This document shows positions 35,446 through 49,200 of a stretch of DNA of 64,000 bases, one piece after another; within the stretch, counting starts at the first letter, position 1; each line of letters opens with the position of its first letter. A model generated the notes under the pieces. That model saw only the letters and a program-made list of their open reading frames with translations, did no database searches and was not told the DNA's origin. Made by a program: the position numbers and the translations under genes. This DNA comes from Patiria miniata (lineage: Eukaryota; Echinodermata; Asteroidea; Valvatida; Asterinidae): NCBI RefSeq assembly GCF_015706575.1, contig NW_024037070.1:4397874-4461873 (forward strand), in the 5' to 3' direction.

Positions 35446-37661
35446 TCTCTCCTTTATAACTTTCACGTGATGCGTTAATTTTTCCTCCATGGTTAATAAA
35501 GTAAACGCCGCCCTCTTGTGTCCAGAAGAAAGCAGTTGTTCCGAAAACTGGCACAAGTGTTCATTTCATATTTGAAAGATCGTTCCCCATGCTATTTTTA
35601 GTTTCACTTCTAAAAAATACTTTTTTGTTTCAATTGCTATTTCCCTGCAATATAAAAGTTCTTCACTTTCGAATGAGACATCGACCGAAAAAAATATGTC
35701 CATATTGAACTTTCTTCCCAAAATTCGATTAATTGAGCATTTGTGTATAAAAGCCCTTCTCATCAGAGGGTTGCTGGTTCCCAAAATCGAAAAAGAGTAG
35801 TTTTTTTCGTTGAAAAAAAGTCCATACAAACATGTATACGAATTGAAAAGTCGTTAGGAGAAGGGAAAAAAACAATTTTGGGGGGCAAGAGCACGGGGTA
35901 TCCAACTGTCAGTGTCGGTAATCGGTTTATAAAGTTCTCGGTTTCGCGTAACTTTAAAAATTGCCAATGATTTTAGTTTTTGCAAAACTCTGGTTTCATT
36001 ATGGGTTGGATGTAGACTTCATCTCGAACATTTCGAAGTTTTGCCTGGGCCTTCATTTTATCACTTCACGTGAATTAATTTCTAAATGCTATTATTTAAT
36101 TGGTGAAGCTGAGCGAATTAGGAAACCACTGATTCAGAGGTTTTAGTTTTAGCCATTGTCTTTCTGCGAGCTGCTCGTCTGTTGGTCAGTCGGTCTGTTC
36201 AGCCCATTATTTTGGTAGCATGTTTGATTTTGTTTATTTGGTTTTGATGCACAGCAAACTATTACATGGTGCAGTAACTAAAACAACACCAAACACAAAA
36301 TACAAAATATCCCAGGGATGCAGTACGTCCGAGTCGGTTTTGGTCCGGGTCGTCGGCGGGACGGCTAGCCCGTCGGTATAATAAGCATCCAGCTGGCCGA
36401 CGATTCCCGTCGACAGTGTCGTAAATCCGTGTCAACGAATGGGGGTAATGGGTGACCGCAATTTCTACAATTGACCGGCCAGGGAAATTCGAAAAGTGGC
36501 CGGGGAGGGAGGGGGAAGGAGGCCTGGAAACCACATTAGATGTAGTACTGCTGCTTCTTAAATTAAGACATTTTCACGTCTATAAACTACTATTCAAGTT
36601 TGAAAAGCATTCCTGATATTTTCTACTATAATATGTGTTCACAAACACAGCTTTAATATTTAAGTAACTTGAAGCAAAAAGACCAACACATAAAGGAATG
36701 CGCCTTTTATTTATCTGAGACATCTCAGTTTTTGTTGCCATATCATAGAAAAACAATTTCAGCCTGCAACTTTAATTTATAAACATTAATGGAAACTCTG
36801 CAACAGAAATAATTAAAGCCAAATAAAAACAAATTGTGTGATGCACAATTTGATATAAAACACTTTCACTTGTACTTAAATCGGCCACAGTAATTCATTA
36901 CTTGATCAATTAATCATTAATTCTTAATTTTTCAGACATGTTTTATCATCATTAACAAAAAGCAGAAAATAATAACAACATAAAATCAAGTATAACACAA
37001 ACCAAATAAACGATTCAATCTTTTTTCAAAAGTGTTTGTGCAGTTATAAGTTTGCTCATTTTAAATCTGATTAAATTTGAACAAGATGAAAGCATTTAAA
37101 CATGTTCAAGTAGTACAAAAAGTTGATTGAGAATATGAGTTATATAATGATAGGCAGTATTATGCAAATAGAAATTCAATTTCAGTACCTGTGTAATGCT
37201 TTCTATGGCTAACTGATTTCCCTACAAAACAGAATTCCAGATTTCTAGAGCTTAAGAATATTAGTACTATGATCTACAATTTAGGTGCATCCATGTACAA
37301 GTTTAATCTATTTTGAAATACAACACAATTTGTTCCCACTTGCCATGAAGCCTTGTACACCAACATTTCCTAATTCCCTTGAACAATTAATATACATGTG
37401 TTATTCATAACTTGTATCTTGGCATTCTAATTCAAGTCTACATATCTAGAAGCCTATTGGTCTAGCAGATTTCAGGTCTTAAAATTCAAGCCAGGAGGAA
37501 TGTGTTGGAGGTGGTGTTATAATTTTGTTCAGATCCAGAGTTTTTCAAAGGTAGGTGGGGCCACTTGGTTGAGGTGTTGACCTAAAAGTCCACTGTTTTT
37601 TCAAGGAGAAATTTTGCTCCCTTGAGTGTTCAGGTCAGCACATAAGAAAAACCAAAAGGCC
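35446..37661. other. intergenic DNA without recognised feature
   Basis: A GC-rich patch (36310-36520) stands in otherwise AT-rich DNA. Short open frames show no family signature. Confidence 0.5.
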
Positions 37662-37665
37662 TTAA

Positions 37666-38019
37666 AGGTACATAAGATATTTTTGTGTGTGTATATTTTT
37701 TTTCGTTTGAAGCGACAAAATTGCTTCAAATCTTCAATTTTCAACTTTGCTGAAGTCAGCTCAGTGGATACTTTACATTTTGAGAAATAACAGAGAAAGC
37801 ATTTGCAAAATGTTCGAGGTGACTGGATTCTGCTGCTAATGCACATTAAAAAAAAAGCTGTCACATTGTCTTCAACCACTTTCAGTGATTTTCGTCTGAA
37901 TATTTCAGGCGGAATAATTTCACAGGGTATAATGGTACCAGTCTCTATCTTCAATATGAGCAAGGATTTTCTCACTAAAATAAGGTACATTTTCGTGTAA
38001 TTGCAAACGTTACTAGCCT
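37666..38019. mobile_element. TTAA-flanked element, T1-like
   Basis: It lies between TTAA 37662-37665 and 38020-38023. The interior keeps T1 phrases (gtttgaagc, gctcagtgga, ggaataatttcacaggg), but the rest has diverged. Confidence 0.65.
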
Positions 38020-38131
38020 TTAAGCCGTGATACCAACATTTGCAACAGTGACACTATTGGCAAGAAAGAAATGTTAGAGTTTTGTCAAATTTGTAAATAA
38101 TAAGCATGGGTCAGACAGAAGGGGTTGGTTA

Positions 38132-38468
38132 GGCCAAATGAAAAAAAAAACATGTCTAGCATCCTGCCTTTTTTGAATAAAAAAGGAAGGAGGAGGCCCC
38201 CTTTTTATTCCCCTCCAAAATGGCCGCCCGACCAGGCTATTTTTCAACATGGCCGCCAAACTCTTTTTTTTTCAACGACCGCCACTTGGAAAATGACATA
38301 CAAGCTTTATATAGGCTAGATGCAACAGACAAAGAGGCCAAAATTATGTCACTATTTAAAATTTATCAATTTTTAAAAATGGTTTTAAAAAAAAGGAAAA
38401 AAGGAGGCAGCCTCCAAAAACGAAGCGGGCGGGGACCCCAAATATTTTTTGTTGTTGTGTTTTTGGCC
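38132..38468. mobile_element. Harbinger-like element 3' of the small heat-shock gene
   Basis: It has GGCCAAA/TTTGGCC ends flanked by TTA (38129-38131, 38469-38471). On the minus strand an AATAAA (complement at 38204-38209) inside it could serve the heat-shock gene 350 bp upstream; this is untested. Confidence 0.7.
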
Positions 38469-38559
38469 TTATAGCCAGCCCAAGCCCTTTGCCCTCGATG
38501 TGGTGGATGGATAAGTAACTTCAAAGCCCTCCCTCCATCCGACATTCATGCATTGCAGC

Positions 38560-39536
38560 CTAGTGGTCGCCAGACCCCTCTCCCACCTGGATGGGGACCA
38601 CCCGAGGCTCGCCCTCGGCTACTTTCTTGGTAGCCGTGATGATCAGCTCGTGGTCATCGTTCAGGGAGGAGGCAACGGTCTGCAGATCGATGTTGTCTGG
38701 CAGCTCATAGCGACGGGTGAACTCCCTGGAGACGGTGCTGGCATCTGCTGGATCTGGGCGGGGCTCATGCTTGCCTGGGGGGGGGGGGGATGGGGGGGGG
38801 GGTAATTAAAAATGCAATTGTAAAAATGAATAAATAATTGTTAAAAAAATACCTTACGAGTACATCAATATTTTAACAAAAGCCTCACAATGACACAATC
38901 GATGTCTTTTCATGATATTTGTAGGAATCTTTTTTCATGGTCTCATCTTTACCCAGCACATCACAAAAATCACGTTATATTAAAATAAAAAGCCGTACAT
39001 CCCTACCATAAACAATTCTCAAACAGATAGCAACGAAAAGGTAATTTCATGATTCATCTCAAAAGAAATTATCATCCTCAAAACTCACCATGAACGATCA
39101 CCTCCTGTCCCACCACCTTGACCTCCAGCTCCTCGGAGCAGAAGTCGGCCACTTTCAAGGTCACACAGAAGTCGCATGATTTCCCCGACTTGCAGGCGTG
39201 GTGGCCCGAGCCCACGCCCCAGGCCCAGGGGCAAGCGTGCAAACGAGCCACCATCCATGGGCACTGCAGCATCGGGGGCTTACCGCCATGGTGATCGAAG
39301 CCATGGTGGCCAAAGCCATGGGGACCAAAGCCTGGAGGGCCTCCAAATCCAGGCCCAAAATGGCCATGGCCGTGGCCGTGGCCTTGGAGGTACGGGCAGT
39401 GGCCCGGCCCACCGTGCCCAAAGCCGGGCCCGTGATGACCGTGGCCGCCAGTGCCAAACCCGTAAGGGCAACTGCCGTGCCCGCTGCCGCCCTCACCGAA
39501 ACCGAAGGGGCATTTTTTGCCTTCTTTTTCGCTCAT
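38560..39536 (-). CDS. small heat-shock protein (HSP20/alpha-crystallin) with His/Gly/Phe-rich N-terminus
   Basis: Exon 1 is 39536-39089 and exon 2 is 38774-38560, joined in phase 1 into 220 residues; the stop is TAG 38560-38562. Residues about 121-205 are an alpha-crystallin domain: DFCVTLKVADF, EELEVKVVGQEVIVHG, STVSREFTRRYELP and LNDDHELIITATKK. A C-terminal VVPIQV resembles the family's IxI/V motif, which binds the groove of a neighbouring subunit. Family members are ATP-independent holdase chaperones in the cytosol. The first 115 residues are unusual: almost wholly Gly, His, Phe and Pro with Cys pairs (CPFGFG, CPYGFG, GHGHGHGHFGPGF, MLQCPW). This could bind metal or drive condensation; both are inference. 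ATG at 39536 is the first in frame and lies about 70 bp below a TATA-like box. The GC-rich opposite strand also looks open, but only this strand has family homology. Confidence 0.9.
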
Positions 39537-39605
39537 TTTGGTGGCAACTCTGGTGTCACTTCAAATCTTGAATAGTGTCTGAAATCTTCAATGGTTGGGA
39601 AAAGA

Positions 39606-39611
39606 TTTATA
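39606..39611 (-). promoter_or_regulatory. TATA-like box of the small heat-shock gene
   Basis: TATAAA reads on the minus strand about 70 bp upstream of the ATG at 39536, a normal spacing for a TATA box plus a short 5' leader. No clear heat-shock element with alternating GAA and TTC at 5-bp steps was found just upstream. Repeated GAAC/TTCG-like words at about 39640-39655 are too irregular to call. Confidence 0.4.
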
Positions 39612-39619
39612 CAGCCCAA

Positions 39620-42106
39620 ATCTCTGCAAACCAGACGTTCAAAGTTCGATTATATTTCGGTCACGGATACGTTGCACGACATGCACGTAAAATTTTCGAT
39701 CCAGCAGCACAACAAAGGCCAAGGGTTCTCAAAAATTACAGGGACGATGTCATTTTCGTCCAGCAAAAAAAACAACAACACACACACACACCCAAAAAAC
39801 ACACCATTCATGTCAGATAACCAAATTTGTATAATTAATCCAACTGCAGCCTGTTGTAAAATAATGAACACATATTTACGGGTATAGAAAATCCTTGAGG
39901 GAGGAGTTTGTGCGATTAAAAAACTAAGGACATCAAAGTTTCAAGGCGATCCCTGAACAAGTTCAGCTGAATACACAAGGTCAAAAAAATACAATAGTCT
40001 TCTTTGCAGTCGCAACCGCGCAAGTGGGTCCCGATTCTGCAGATTAATACTTATGATAACCTATTTATCTACATTATTATTTTCCTTTAAGACGAAAGCC
40101 TTATGAGATGTATGGAATTACAGGCTTCAATGGAAGGACAGAAAAGGAAGTGTATATTAACGTGTTTTGTTAGGGTCGGAGTGTGGAGGAAGGAACGTTC
40201 CATCTCCCAAATGCTATGTCAACTCTTTTGTGAATTTCCAAAAGCTAAAACCACCCAGATATCATTTCAGCTCTGATCTTAAGCGTATGTAATTTGCAGT
40301 ACATGTATTCCCATTTTTGAGTATCAAAATATGTTGTTGTTTTTTTTGGGCATTTCACATCTCCTGCTCATCCGTCAGTGCATCGGATCAAGTCTTCTTC
40401 TAGAGTCATGAAGAGGATTGAATATTCAACTTTCCTTTTCCTTAACAAAGATATATAAATCTGAGAAATATTCTGAAAAAATAAAAATCAAAGGTTGATA
40501 GGTGGGGAAGACTTTTCCGATTTCTAAGCCATGGTTATGCAAAACATGCCAACTTTGGTTTTGTGCATCCCAATTCCTGACAAAGTTAAAATCCTTCATG
40601 TTTAGTTTTTATGATTGAAGGGAGCATGCCATAAGCCTCAAGAAACGACTTCTGAAGTATACATGGTTTATATATTTGTCATATGTACTATTATTTATTG
40701 ATGCATTAATAAATATTTAAAAACAGAGGGTTCCAAATATATTAACTTAATATATTAACTTATTAAGCTCTAGCAATGAATACAAAAAGTGGAATATGGG
40801 TACAAAATGAAATGCATACAAAATATACCTCTCAATAAAACAGAACACAGGCAAGTTGAAAACAAGGAAACCCAAATGGCACCCCCTATATTTTAAAGAA
40901 GTTCTGCATGTAGTGCTTTCCAGATCTAGGATATGAACGCCCAATTAATAAGCTTTATTTTAGTGAAAGAATCCTTCAAATCACTCACTACTCTTGCAGT
41001 TATGGAATTATGAACACAAACACTGTTTTTCAACCTTGGCCATGATCACTATAAAGGCAAGCGATATTTCAGCAAAAGGAATACTATTCACATCAAAAAA
41101 ACCACATCAAAATACTCTCATAACCATGATAACTGGCAATAACATTTACTTTAAAAACCTGCTGTTTCAAATGTTAAAATAACATGCTTTACATGTCAAG
41201 AGTTTATGGTCTTGCCCTGCCTTCTACTTGGCTACCCCGGAGACATGGGATTATTCTGATATCACCCTGTTTACTAACAAGTTGGGGTACTGTTATAAAC
41301 AATACAAAAATTACAGTTAAAAATGAGATAATACAAGCACTGAAAAACTGAAACCGCCTCAAATATGAATGAAATGAGACCAAACCATTATGTGTACATT
41401 CTCTTTTTAAAGGTGTGACCGGGGAACACAGGATCTTCAAGTTGAGATGCAAAATATACTGTTTTTATTTCTCAGTGGCCGCATGGCAGCAAATGGTCTG
41501 TAATGCATGCATTAAAACCATTGCCGTTAAAGACGAGTGTCGGCTTAGAGTAACAATTTCGAGGAAGAAAACCGCTGCAGAAACAGATTTGAAAAGGTTT
41601 CTGATACGTGTGTAGTTTTCATAAAAATAGCTTATTAATCAAATTAAATTATAGCCTACGCCAACACTTGGTCGACTTTTAAAAAATAGAGTGATGAAAC
41701 GGGGAGCAAGAATGACTTTATCGTGTCTTGTGAACTACATTGCGTGTGAAATGTATTTATTTCTGGCCCAAGTTCGTGTTCTATGCACGCACGCGGGAAA
41801 TTGGTTTTGCGCATTTCTTTTCAACCACTGTTTCGTCAAGCGGGAAAAACAAACATGAAACAGCTGTCAAATTGGTAGTTTTGATGTGTGTTGCTTTAAG
41901 TGCAATCGGTCTTTGGACGCGTCTTAGCTGAGATCGATCTTAGAGCAGGCACTTATCTAAAGTCCTAAGGTGAGCCGCAAGATCAGACAAAGTATCATGA
42001 CATTGGCCCCTGGTAAGGCACCCAAAGTTCCCAAAAGGGGATTTAATTCACATTGTTGACAACGTCCTCCACTGCCTTAGCAGATTAACAGTGCTTGACT
42101 GGAGCC
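39620..42106. other. intergenic DNA, no gene recognised
   Basis: AT-rich apart from a CA microsatellite at 39777-39792. No family signature was found in any frame. Confidence 0.5.
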
Positions 42107-42321
42107 AGTCGCCAGGATGTTTTTCTAGAGGGGGCAAAACATGTTTTTTTCCAAAAAAATTCCTGTATTTCTCAACCTATTCTCGATATATCAGTTTTAG
42201 AGAGGGGGGGCAGGGATATTTTGCTCCCCCCCCCCCGAATAAATTTACACATGACTTGGCGCCTCTTTTTCTGTTCTTTTTTTCGCTTTACCAGGGGGAG
42301 GGGGGCAAGCACCCCCCCCCC
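42107..42321. mobile_element. degraded copy of the CATGGGCGTCG hAT-like family
   Basis: In inverted orientation it matches the interior of 12100-12343 (gtcgccaggat, ttctagaggg, ttcctgtat, gcctctttttct). The terminal repeats are worn. Long C and G runs make the assembly here uncertain. Confidence 0.6.
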
Positions 42322-43260
42322 TTAAATCTTAAAAAAATCTTAAATATGGCAAGGTTATAGCTGAAGTTTTGTAAATACTTTTAAAAAGTAGATCGAGTAC
42401 TTTCAACATTTTTTTAAATGAGATTTTAGTTAACCATTATACAGAATAGCCAGCACTTGGCCACTGACTTTTATCTCTAGTTAGAATCTAGTACTTCATT
42501 ACCACAAATACTCCGAAAGACAACAAGATTATTTCATAGATAGATCATCACAACCCCTTTTCAGGCATTTATCAGTTGAGTTGAGAATGACTTAATTGTT
42601 CAGCCTTTTCTTTAATTTCCAAAATATTTCAGAAATTCAAACAACAAAGTGCATAGAATTTTAAGTTTTTCACTTGGCAGCAGAACAAGATCACTAGGGG
42701 AGTAGACGTTTTAGGTGAGGATAGGGCTGCAAGCTGGCATTGTGGGTCTAAAGACAGATTTAAAAGCCTAGGTGGGGAGGGTTTTTAGTGAAGCTAACTA
42801 GGTTGGGAGTGACAAGCTTGCTAAAGGTACAGATGGGTGAAGAGGGCCAAGACAGGGATTGGAGGGTCATCAATGGGCATGGGAAGGGCCAGGGGCTAAG
42901 GGGACCTGACTGGGTGCTGATGGGTGTTGCAGGCTATAAAAGGGAAAATGGGTGGACCAGGTTAGGGCTTTTAATAGGGCATGACTGGGTGCTGGTGTAT
43001 ACTGCTAGGACGCTGAATGTAAAACGTGGTCTAGAAGTCCAGCATAGGGAGCTCAGGGGTCAGACTAACTTGTCATTTAGGCAAGTGTTGCATGTTGCTG
43101 TGTTGGCGCCTGGTGGGGTTTCTAGCCACAATGCCTGGAAGGGTTTGGGTCAATTAAGGGGCCCAGGATAGGGTGCTCAGGGGGCCCAGGATAGCCTGGG
43201 TGCTGAAGGAACCTGACTTGGTGGTTGTGGGTACTATGAGCTTCTTGGTAAGCAGGAGCC

Positions 43261-46200
43261 TCAGGGGAGGGTGCTCAAGGGGGGCTGATAGGGTGGGGGT
43301 GATGGGTGCATCAGGCTTGGAGGATGGGTCAGCTCTATAGGTCCAGGGTAGACTGCCGGGTGTGTCAACGCAACAGGTTGATTGCCACCATGCACTGAAT
43401 CTGTCGGTACTTTGGGGAAGTGGGTTGGGCGTGCCATGACGGCATCATATGCTGGCGGGGCTTCGTCAGCTGACGAAGAGGGTGGAGCTGAGGGTGGAGC
43501 TGATGGCGATGCCGCCTCCCCTATAGTCACTGACTGCTGCGTAGGGTGATAGTGCACCGTGGGAGGTGCTTCGACAGTCTCACCAGGAGGAACTTGGGAA
43601 TAGGCCGTCGCTGAACCCTGTCTCTAAAACAAAAATTACTTCTCATATTAAAGGTGTAGAAAAAACTATCTTGAACCAGAAATTTGGAATTAGTGACAGT
43701 CCTGAAAGTGTGGCCATAAGTTATGGCCTGCCGTGGCAATTGTGCAAACGCTGAGTAGCAATGCGAACAAATGTACACAATCTTATGGTATTAGCTCAGT
43801 GAATACTATGAATGTTTTAAGTGCCATGGATGTGTCATTGATTTACTGCACAGTGCTGGACTGTGGTAGATTTAGAAAGCTTCCCCAGCAAAAAAAAATT
43901 GGCCAAAGAAGTAAGGACATACAGTAAACTCTGGCTAAACCGACATCGTATAAACCGTCATATCGCTTAAATCGGCCATCTGACGAAAGTCCCGATTGTC
44001 TTTAATGCATTTCCACTGACATTTTCATTTCTAAGTCGGCCTTTGTAAGCCGCCATTTCACCTATGTCGGCGTGTTACTTTCAGTCCCATTTCCTCAAAA
44101 CCACAAAAATCCCTCTGTATAAGTCGGCATCGTGCTCTGTGATTTGCAAGAAGTGTCGAGTGAAAAGTCCCACACACTGCTAACTGACATCTGTTTATCA
44201 ATGGCACGGCCCGTGATTGATGCATCGGCTAGCACGTGTACACTAATCGCACGTGTGTACTGTTTCATGCACAGTCTGTACATTGTGTGCATCGTTCGCT
44301 TACATGTGCGCGATCAAAAAGGGGTTTTCCCGATAGCACATCAATACCAGTACCCCCTCTCGACTGCACAAATGCGCTCTGTTCATTTAGGGGGTCCCCT
44401 TATTGTACCAGTACCATGCACACATTTAATTTGTGACTGTACACGTACGTACGTGCACAATGTACGCTACATGTACAGTATGCAAGCGATCTGTATATCG
44501 TACCAATTTCACTGTTACCGCTCGCTAGCCGGCCGCGCCGTCCTTGCTTCGTACGTACGTACGTACATGTACATGCATGACTTTCTGTAATCAATACCAC
44601 AGCCTGTTTGTGATGATAAACATTGAGGATATATTTGCTGGAATCAACCATGGATGTAGAAATAAACCAGGGTAAATCAAAGCCTTGTTTGCATGATCCA
44701 GATACAGATGCGCATATAGGCCATTAATTCAATCTATTTTTTTCACCCCGTGATTAAATTTGTGTATTTGTGTAAGTCGGCAAAATGACGACTTGCAGCA
44801 GAAGCTGACATTCGCGTAAGTCGTCACAAATTCTCTGGTCCCGAGAGTGCCGTCTTAGCCGGAGTTTACTGTACAATTAATTGCACCATAGATGCAGAAG
44901 CCTGATATACATGTCACTACACCAAACCAAAGCTAATATTTCTTGACCGGGATGGCGAATCTCACCTGCGTCGCTGTGCTGGATTTTTTGGCCGTTAAGC
45001 ATCCTACGCAGAAGCACAATAGCAAGAGGAAAACGGCAATGCTTCCAACCAGAACACTAGCAATTTCACTAGGTGATAGCAAGGGAGCTGTGAAAATTGC
45101 AGAAATCATAAGATCAATTCTTAGAAATTCCGTCGTGATCTTCAACAAATTCATTTTTTTTTCTGGCATGGCGTAACTTTTGTTATATTCTGGGCACTAA
45201 CAAAACCTCACAAATATTGTTTTTCTCCTTTTTTTTTGGGGGGGGGGGTTTGCTTTTTCCAGATTTTTAGATCAACCCTGTGAGTAGCCTGGTTTCTGGT
45301 CCCCGCATTTTCAATTCTGAAAGGGGGCTGGGAACCGGTCTACCTAGCACAAGGTGAAGTATTTTTGGGTCGTAAATAATTCATCACTTGTCAAGTTTCT
45401 TTGTCCACAAAACATGAGCCAATCTGTTCAAGTCAATGCCCCATTCTGAATAACTATTGTAACGCTAGAAAATTAACAATTTAGGAACAGAAGTCTCTCT
45501 TTCAGGGTGTACATACGGTACATCTTTAACTCAATGAGCGTCAAGGAGATATATTGTCTTTAAATTACACAAGCTGGAGACCAGGGGCAGTATATTAGCT
45601 CAATGTTAATTGCACATTCCGTCTGATTATGGCAAGTTATTTTGCACTCAAAGAAGTACATGATAGAGAATACAACCAAAGAGACATTTCAAGCTACGTT
45701 TTCACACCAGTTAAAGTCTTGAGACACAGTTAGTGCAAAATAAAGCGCAGCGTGATTGGGCCACGCATAGGAACAATTAAAGCTTTTTCACAGACTGTGA
45801 ATATCTATACTACAATTCAAGGAATCTCTGTCATATCGAGTTGAAGCGTCTCATTGGGGGCGCCGCCAACGGCAGAACAGAGAAATGCGTGTAGAATTTG
45901 ATGCTGAGTACGCTGTGTCATTTTGAAATCACTCTACACCGCTCATTTGAAGTACTTGGCACAATTTGCTCACTCGGTATCTGAAACTACATTTATTCAA
46001 GATCATGTCGTGAAAATATCCTATCGAACTCGGAAAATTTTGTGTAAGTACTTTTATGTTTGAAGTTCGACATGCATGTTACAACCGAAATACGCGCATT
46101 CTCTATGGGTCTTCGTTCAAGCGAATCACAACACTGCTCTTTCACGACGTGCCGTGTCCCATTGAACCTTGTTATGCAATTTGCTCACTCGGAATATGAA

Positions 46201-49200
46201 AGAATAGTTCACAAATATTCAAATTATATTTTAATAAAAGTTCAGTATGAAAATTTTGTGTTAGTACTTTTTACTTTCAAAAGAACTTCAGAAGTTCAGC
46301 GTTTTAACTTTGGTAGCGGTACGCCACGGGGAATTCCGTTACCATATTTGGTCAACTGGACTGTTTCATTTCTTTCAAGGTTTTATTTTTAGAAAATAAT
46401 ACTGCCAACTATTTCTACATAAAGTTTAATTTAGATAATATTGCATGCTCCACGATGTGAAACATTTTCAAAGCTGTTCATAGGCCTATGGCCTGTTTTT
46501 TTTTGTTATCAGGCGTAGGCTAGGCCTAAGTTTGCGCGCTTCAGGTAATACTATCCTCCCTGAAGTATAATGGAATTATCATATGACGACATACGCCCAA
46601 CTGATGTATGGTAACGGTCACTGGAAACAATGAAACGGTCGACAAACACTCACATTTATTGGAAATTACTGCACTTTCCGTGTTGTCAATTTGTTCGCCG
46701 ACTTTCCAAGAAGGCTGTGTAGGTCCTATTTTACAAGTGCATTGTCTAAGAATATATGGATCGTTCAGATTTGTGTAAAAGAACATGGTTTTGTCTCGAA
46801 TTTCCGTCTGTTTACATGCACAATCTAGCCACGTGCACACGTCGCGTTGACATCGATCGATCGCGCGCGTGATACGCGCGTACTCCTGATTGGCTAAAGG
46901 TGCGTATCCATAGTGAGCGCTGTACAAATAAATAGCCCCCTCTGTCGGCTATCCAAACAATGAATGGGACGAACAACTCAATATGCTGTCTGTCTGTCTG
47001 TCTGTCTGCCGATTATCTCCAGAACCGGGCACCGTATGAAGTTGAAAATCGGCGGGTGTATTGCTCGGGACAACAGAATGTGCAGTGCCAAGTTTGAATT
47101 GGTTTGGACCAGCAGTTCTCGAAAAAGCTGCAAAAAAGCAGTATTTTCTGGGACCTAGCGCGCCAGAATATAGCCTAGAACTCCGCGCACTGCCGTTCTT
47201 TTCAATTGTTTACGTCATGTTAAAGCAAGAGCGCGCGTGCTCAATATGACGCAAACAATGCAAAAAGGACGGGCACGCGCACGTGCATTGTAGGGCGATA
47301 CCATTGTCCAGTATGGGTGAATAGCACTGCGTACCATGTTTCCGTATGTACACGTACGTGGTGGCTGCACGGGCACATTATTTTTGCAGTCGACTGAGCG
47401 ACCATTGTAGGCGGTCGAACTTCAAACTTAGCACAAACTTTGACGTGAGTGTGCGTTCCACCTGTGAAAAAAACACCATTGAATCGCGTGCGTTGTTTGC
47501 ACGAGCAGTTTTCAAAAACTCTGCAAGAATGCAACCTATACCAGCGGTCAAGCAATTTGCCCCTCCTGATCAGGCACATTTTCAACTTGCCCCTCCCGAA
47601 CAGGCACATTTTCAACTGGCCCTGCACTAGTAGTAACAATTACAAACAGCTTTGTTCAATTGCACTTCTGATGTGATAATTGTAGGGTTTTGGGCTATTG
47701 GGACAAATCCTTGATTAACGAAGTCCTGAAATTCGCTTCAACACTTTCATGCTGAGTATGAGTCGCCTCTAGTCAGTGCATGATTTTGACCCTCCTGCTG
47801 TCTGAACAGTTATAGACAGTCAAAAAAAAAATTCCCCTGCCATGCCTTTTACACAGGCTAGTCACCAGCAGTCAGATCATTTTCAGTTTCAAGCAAGCGC
47901 TGTGACTAGTCAAACCAGTCAACAGACAAAAGTAGGCAATTGGCCTGCAGTCAAAGCATAGCCGTCTCAAGTTACATAAACAGTCACAGCTAGTCACGCC
48001 TCCTTTGAAAAACAATCGCTTGATTGATTTTGACTGAAAGGACAACTTTGCACAAAAGTACGTTTGCATAGGAGGGTTGATATATTCTTACGATCAGGGC
48101 TTTCCTGGAGGCATCGGACCCAGACATCTCTGGAATGATCACAGTCGCTGTTGCCCCAGCCACTATGACTACACTGGACGAGTCTTTGCTCGTCGCCTTC
48201 ACAATTGACATTCTCCAACTGGACTTTCATGATATTTGTAAGGAATGAGGAGTCCTTGTGGCCATCTGCAAAGTAAAACAGAAATTACAGGGACATCATG
48301 ATCATGATCAAAACGATCACTGTGGTGAACAGATGCTATGCACAGTTGAACCCCCCCCCCCCCCCCCCAAGAGCGGATCCAGGGGGACGTCGCTATAAAG
48401 GCAGGCAATGAGTACACCACCATCTTTTCCTCAAAAACTTTTTGGGGGACTAAAATTTTTTTGGGGCCCCCCCCCAAAAAAACGGTGTTCTGGATCCGCC
48501 CTTGCCCCCCCCCCCCCTCATCAGTCACAAAGAGAGGGAGTCAGGGGAGCCCACCAGGAAAGACATTATAATGCATTGTAAACGGCACCTGAAGCTCACA
48601 TGAAGATGTCATTGATTTTTACACATGATCAAATTCAAGTTGTGAGTGTTTTTTGGAATATGCGCCTGAACCACAACAGCTGCAACACACAACACTCTTT
48701 TAACTTGACGCAAAGTGTATTGCCAAGTTTCCATTCAGTTAATGCAATGGTTTAACCAGTTCGGGACGGGTTTAATTTTGCTGAAAATTTTGAAACTTTC
48801 AAAATGCAAAATTTTCCAGCCAACTTCTGATAAACAGCCAAATGCCCCAAACACTGATTCCCAAGAATGATTTCAACAGTATTTGTAAGACATTTCTAGT
48901 CGAAACCTCGTATGTTTCAACCCTCCGAGGTGTGCACCGGAGTGAAAATTGTACAACAATAGGCCGTGCACAACGGCCAACACAACCTTGACGTATTTCG
49001 TCAGTCCTGCCTGGGCACAAAACAAGCCAGATCGAGAAGAAAACTAAAAGTATTTAAAGAAAATCATTTGCAATTGCGACGAACTGTGAAAATTGGAATT
49101 GGGTTTTGCACTTTACCAACATAATTGTTGTCTTGCTTACTCTCCATTCAGGATGCACAAATTTCTGGAATTCAAAATAATGAAACGTGGAAAAGTAACC

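Noticed and set aside
39176..39575. Long open frames on the plus strand opposite the small heat-shock exon
   Set aside because: GC-rich glycine/histidine codons keep the opposite strand open. Only the minus strand shows the alpha-crystallin domain and working splice sites.
39637..39660. Heat-shock elements upstream of the small heat-shock gene
   Set aside because: GAAC and TTCG words are present but not in alternating 5-bp steps, so the call is not supported.
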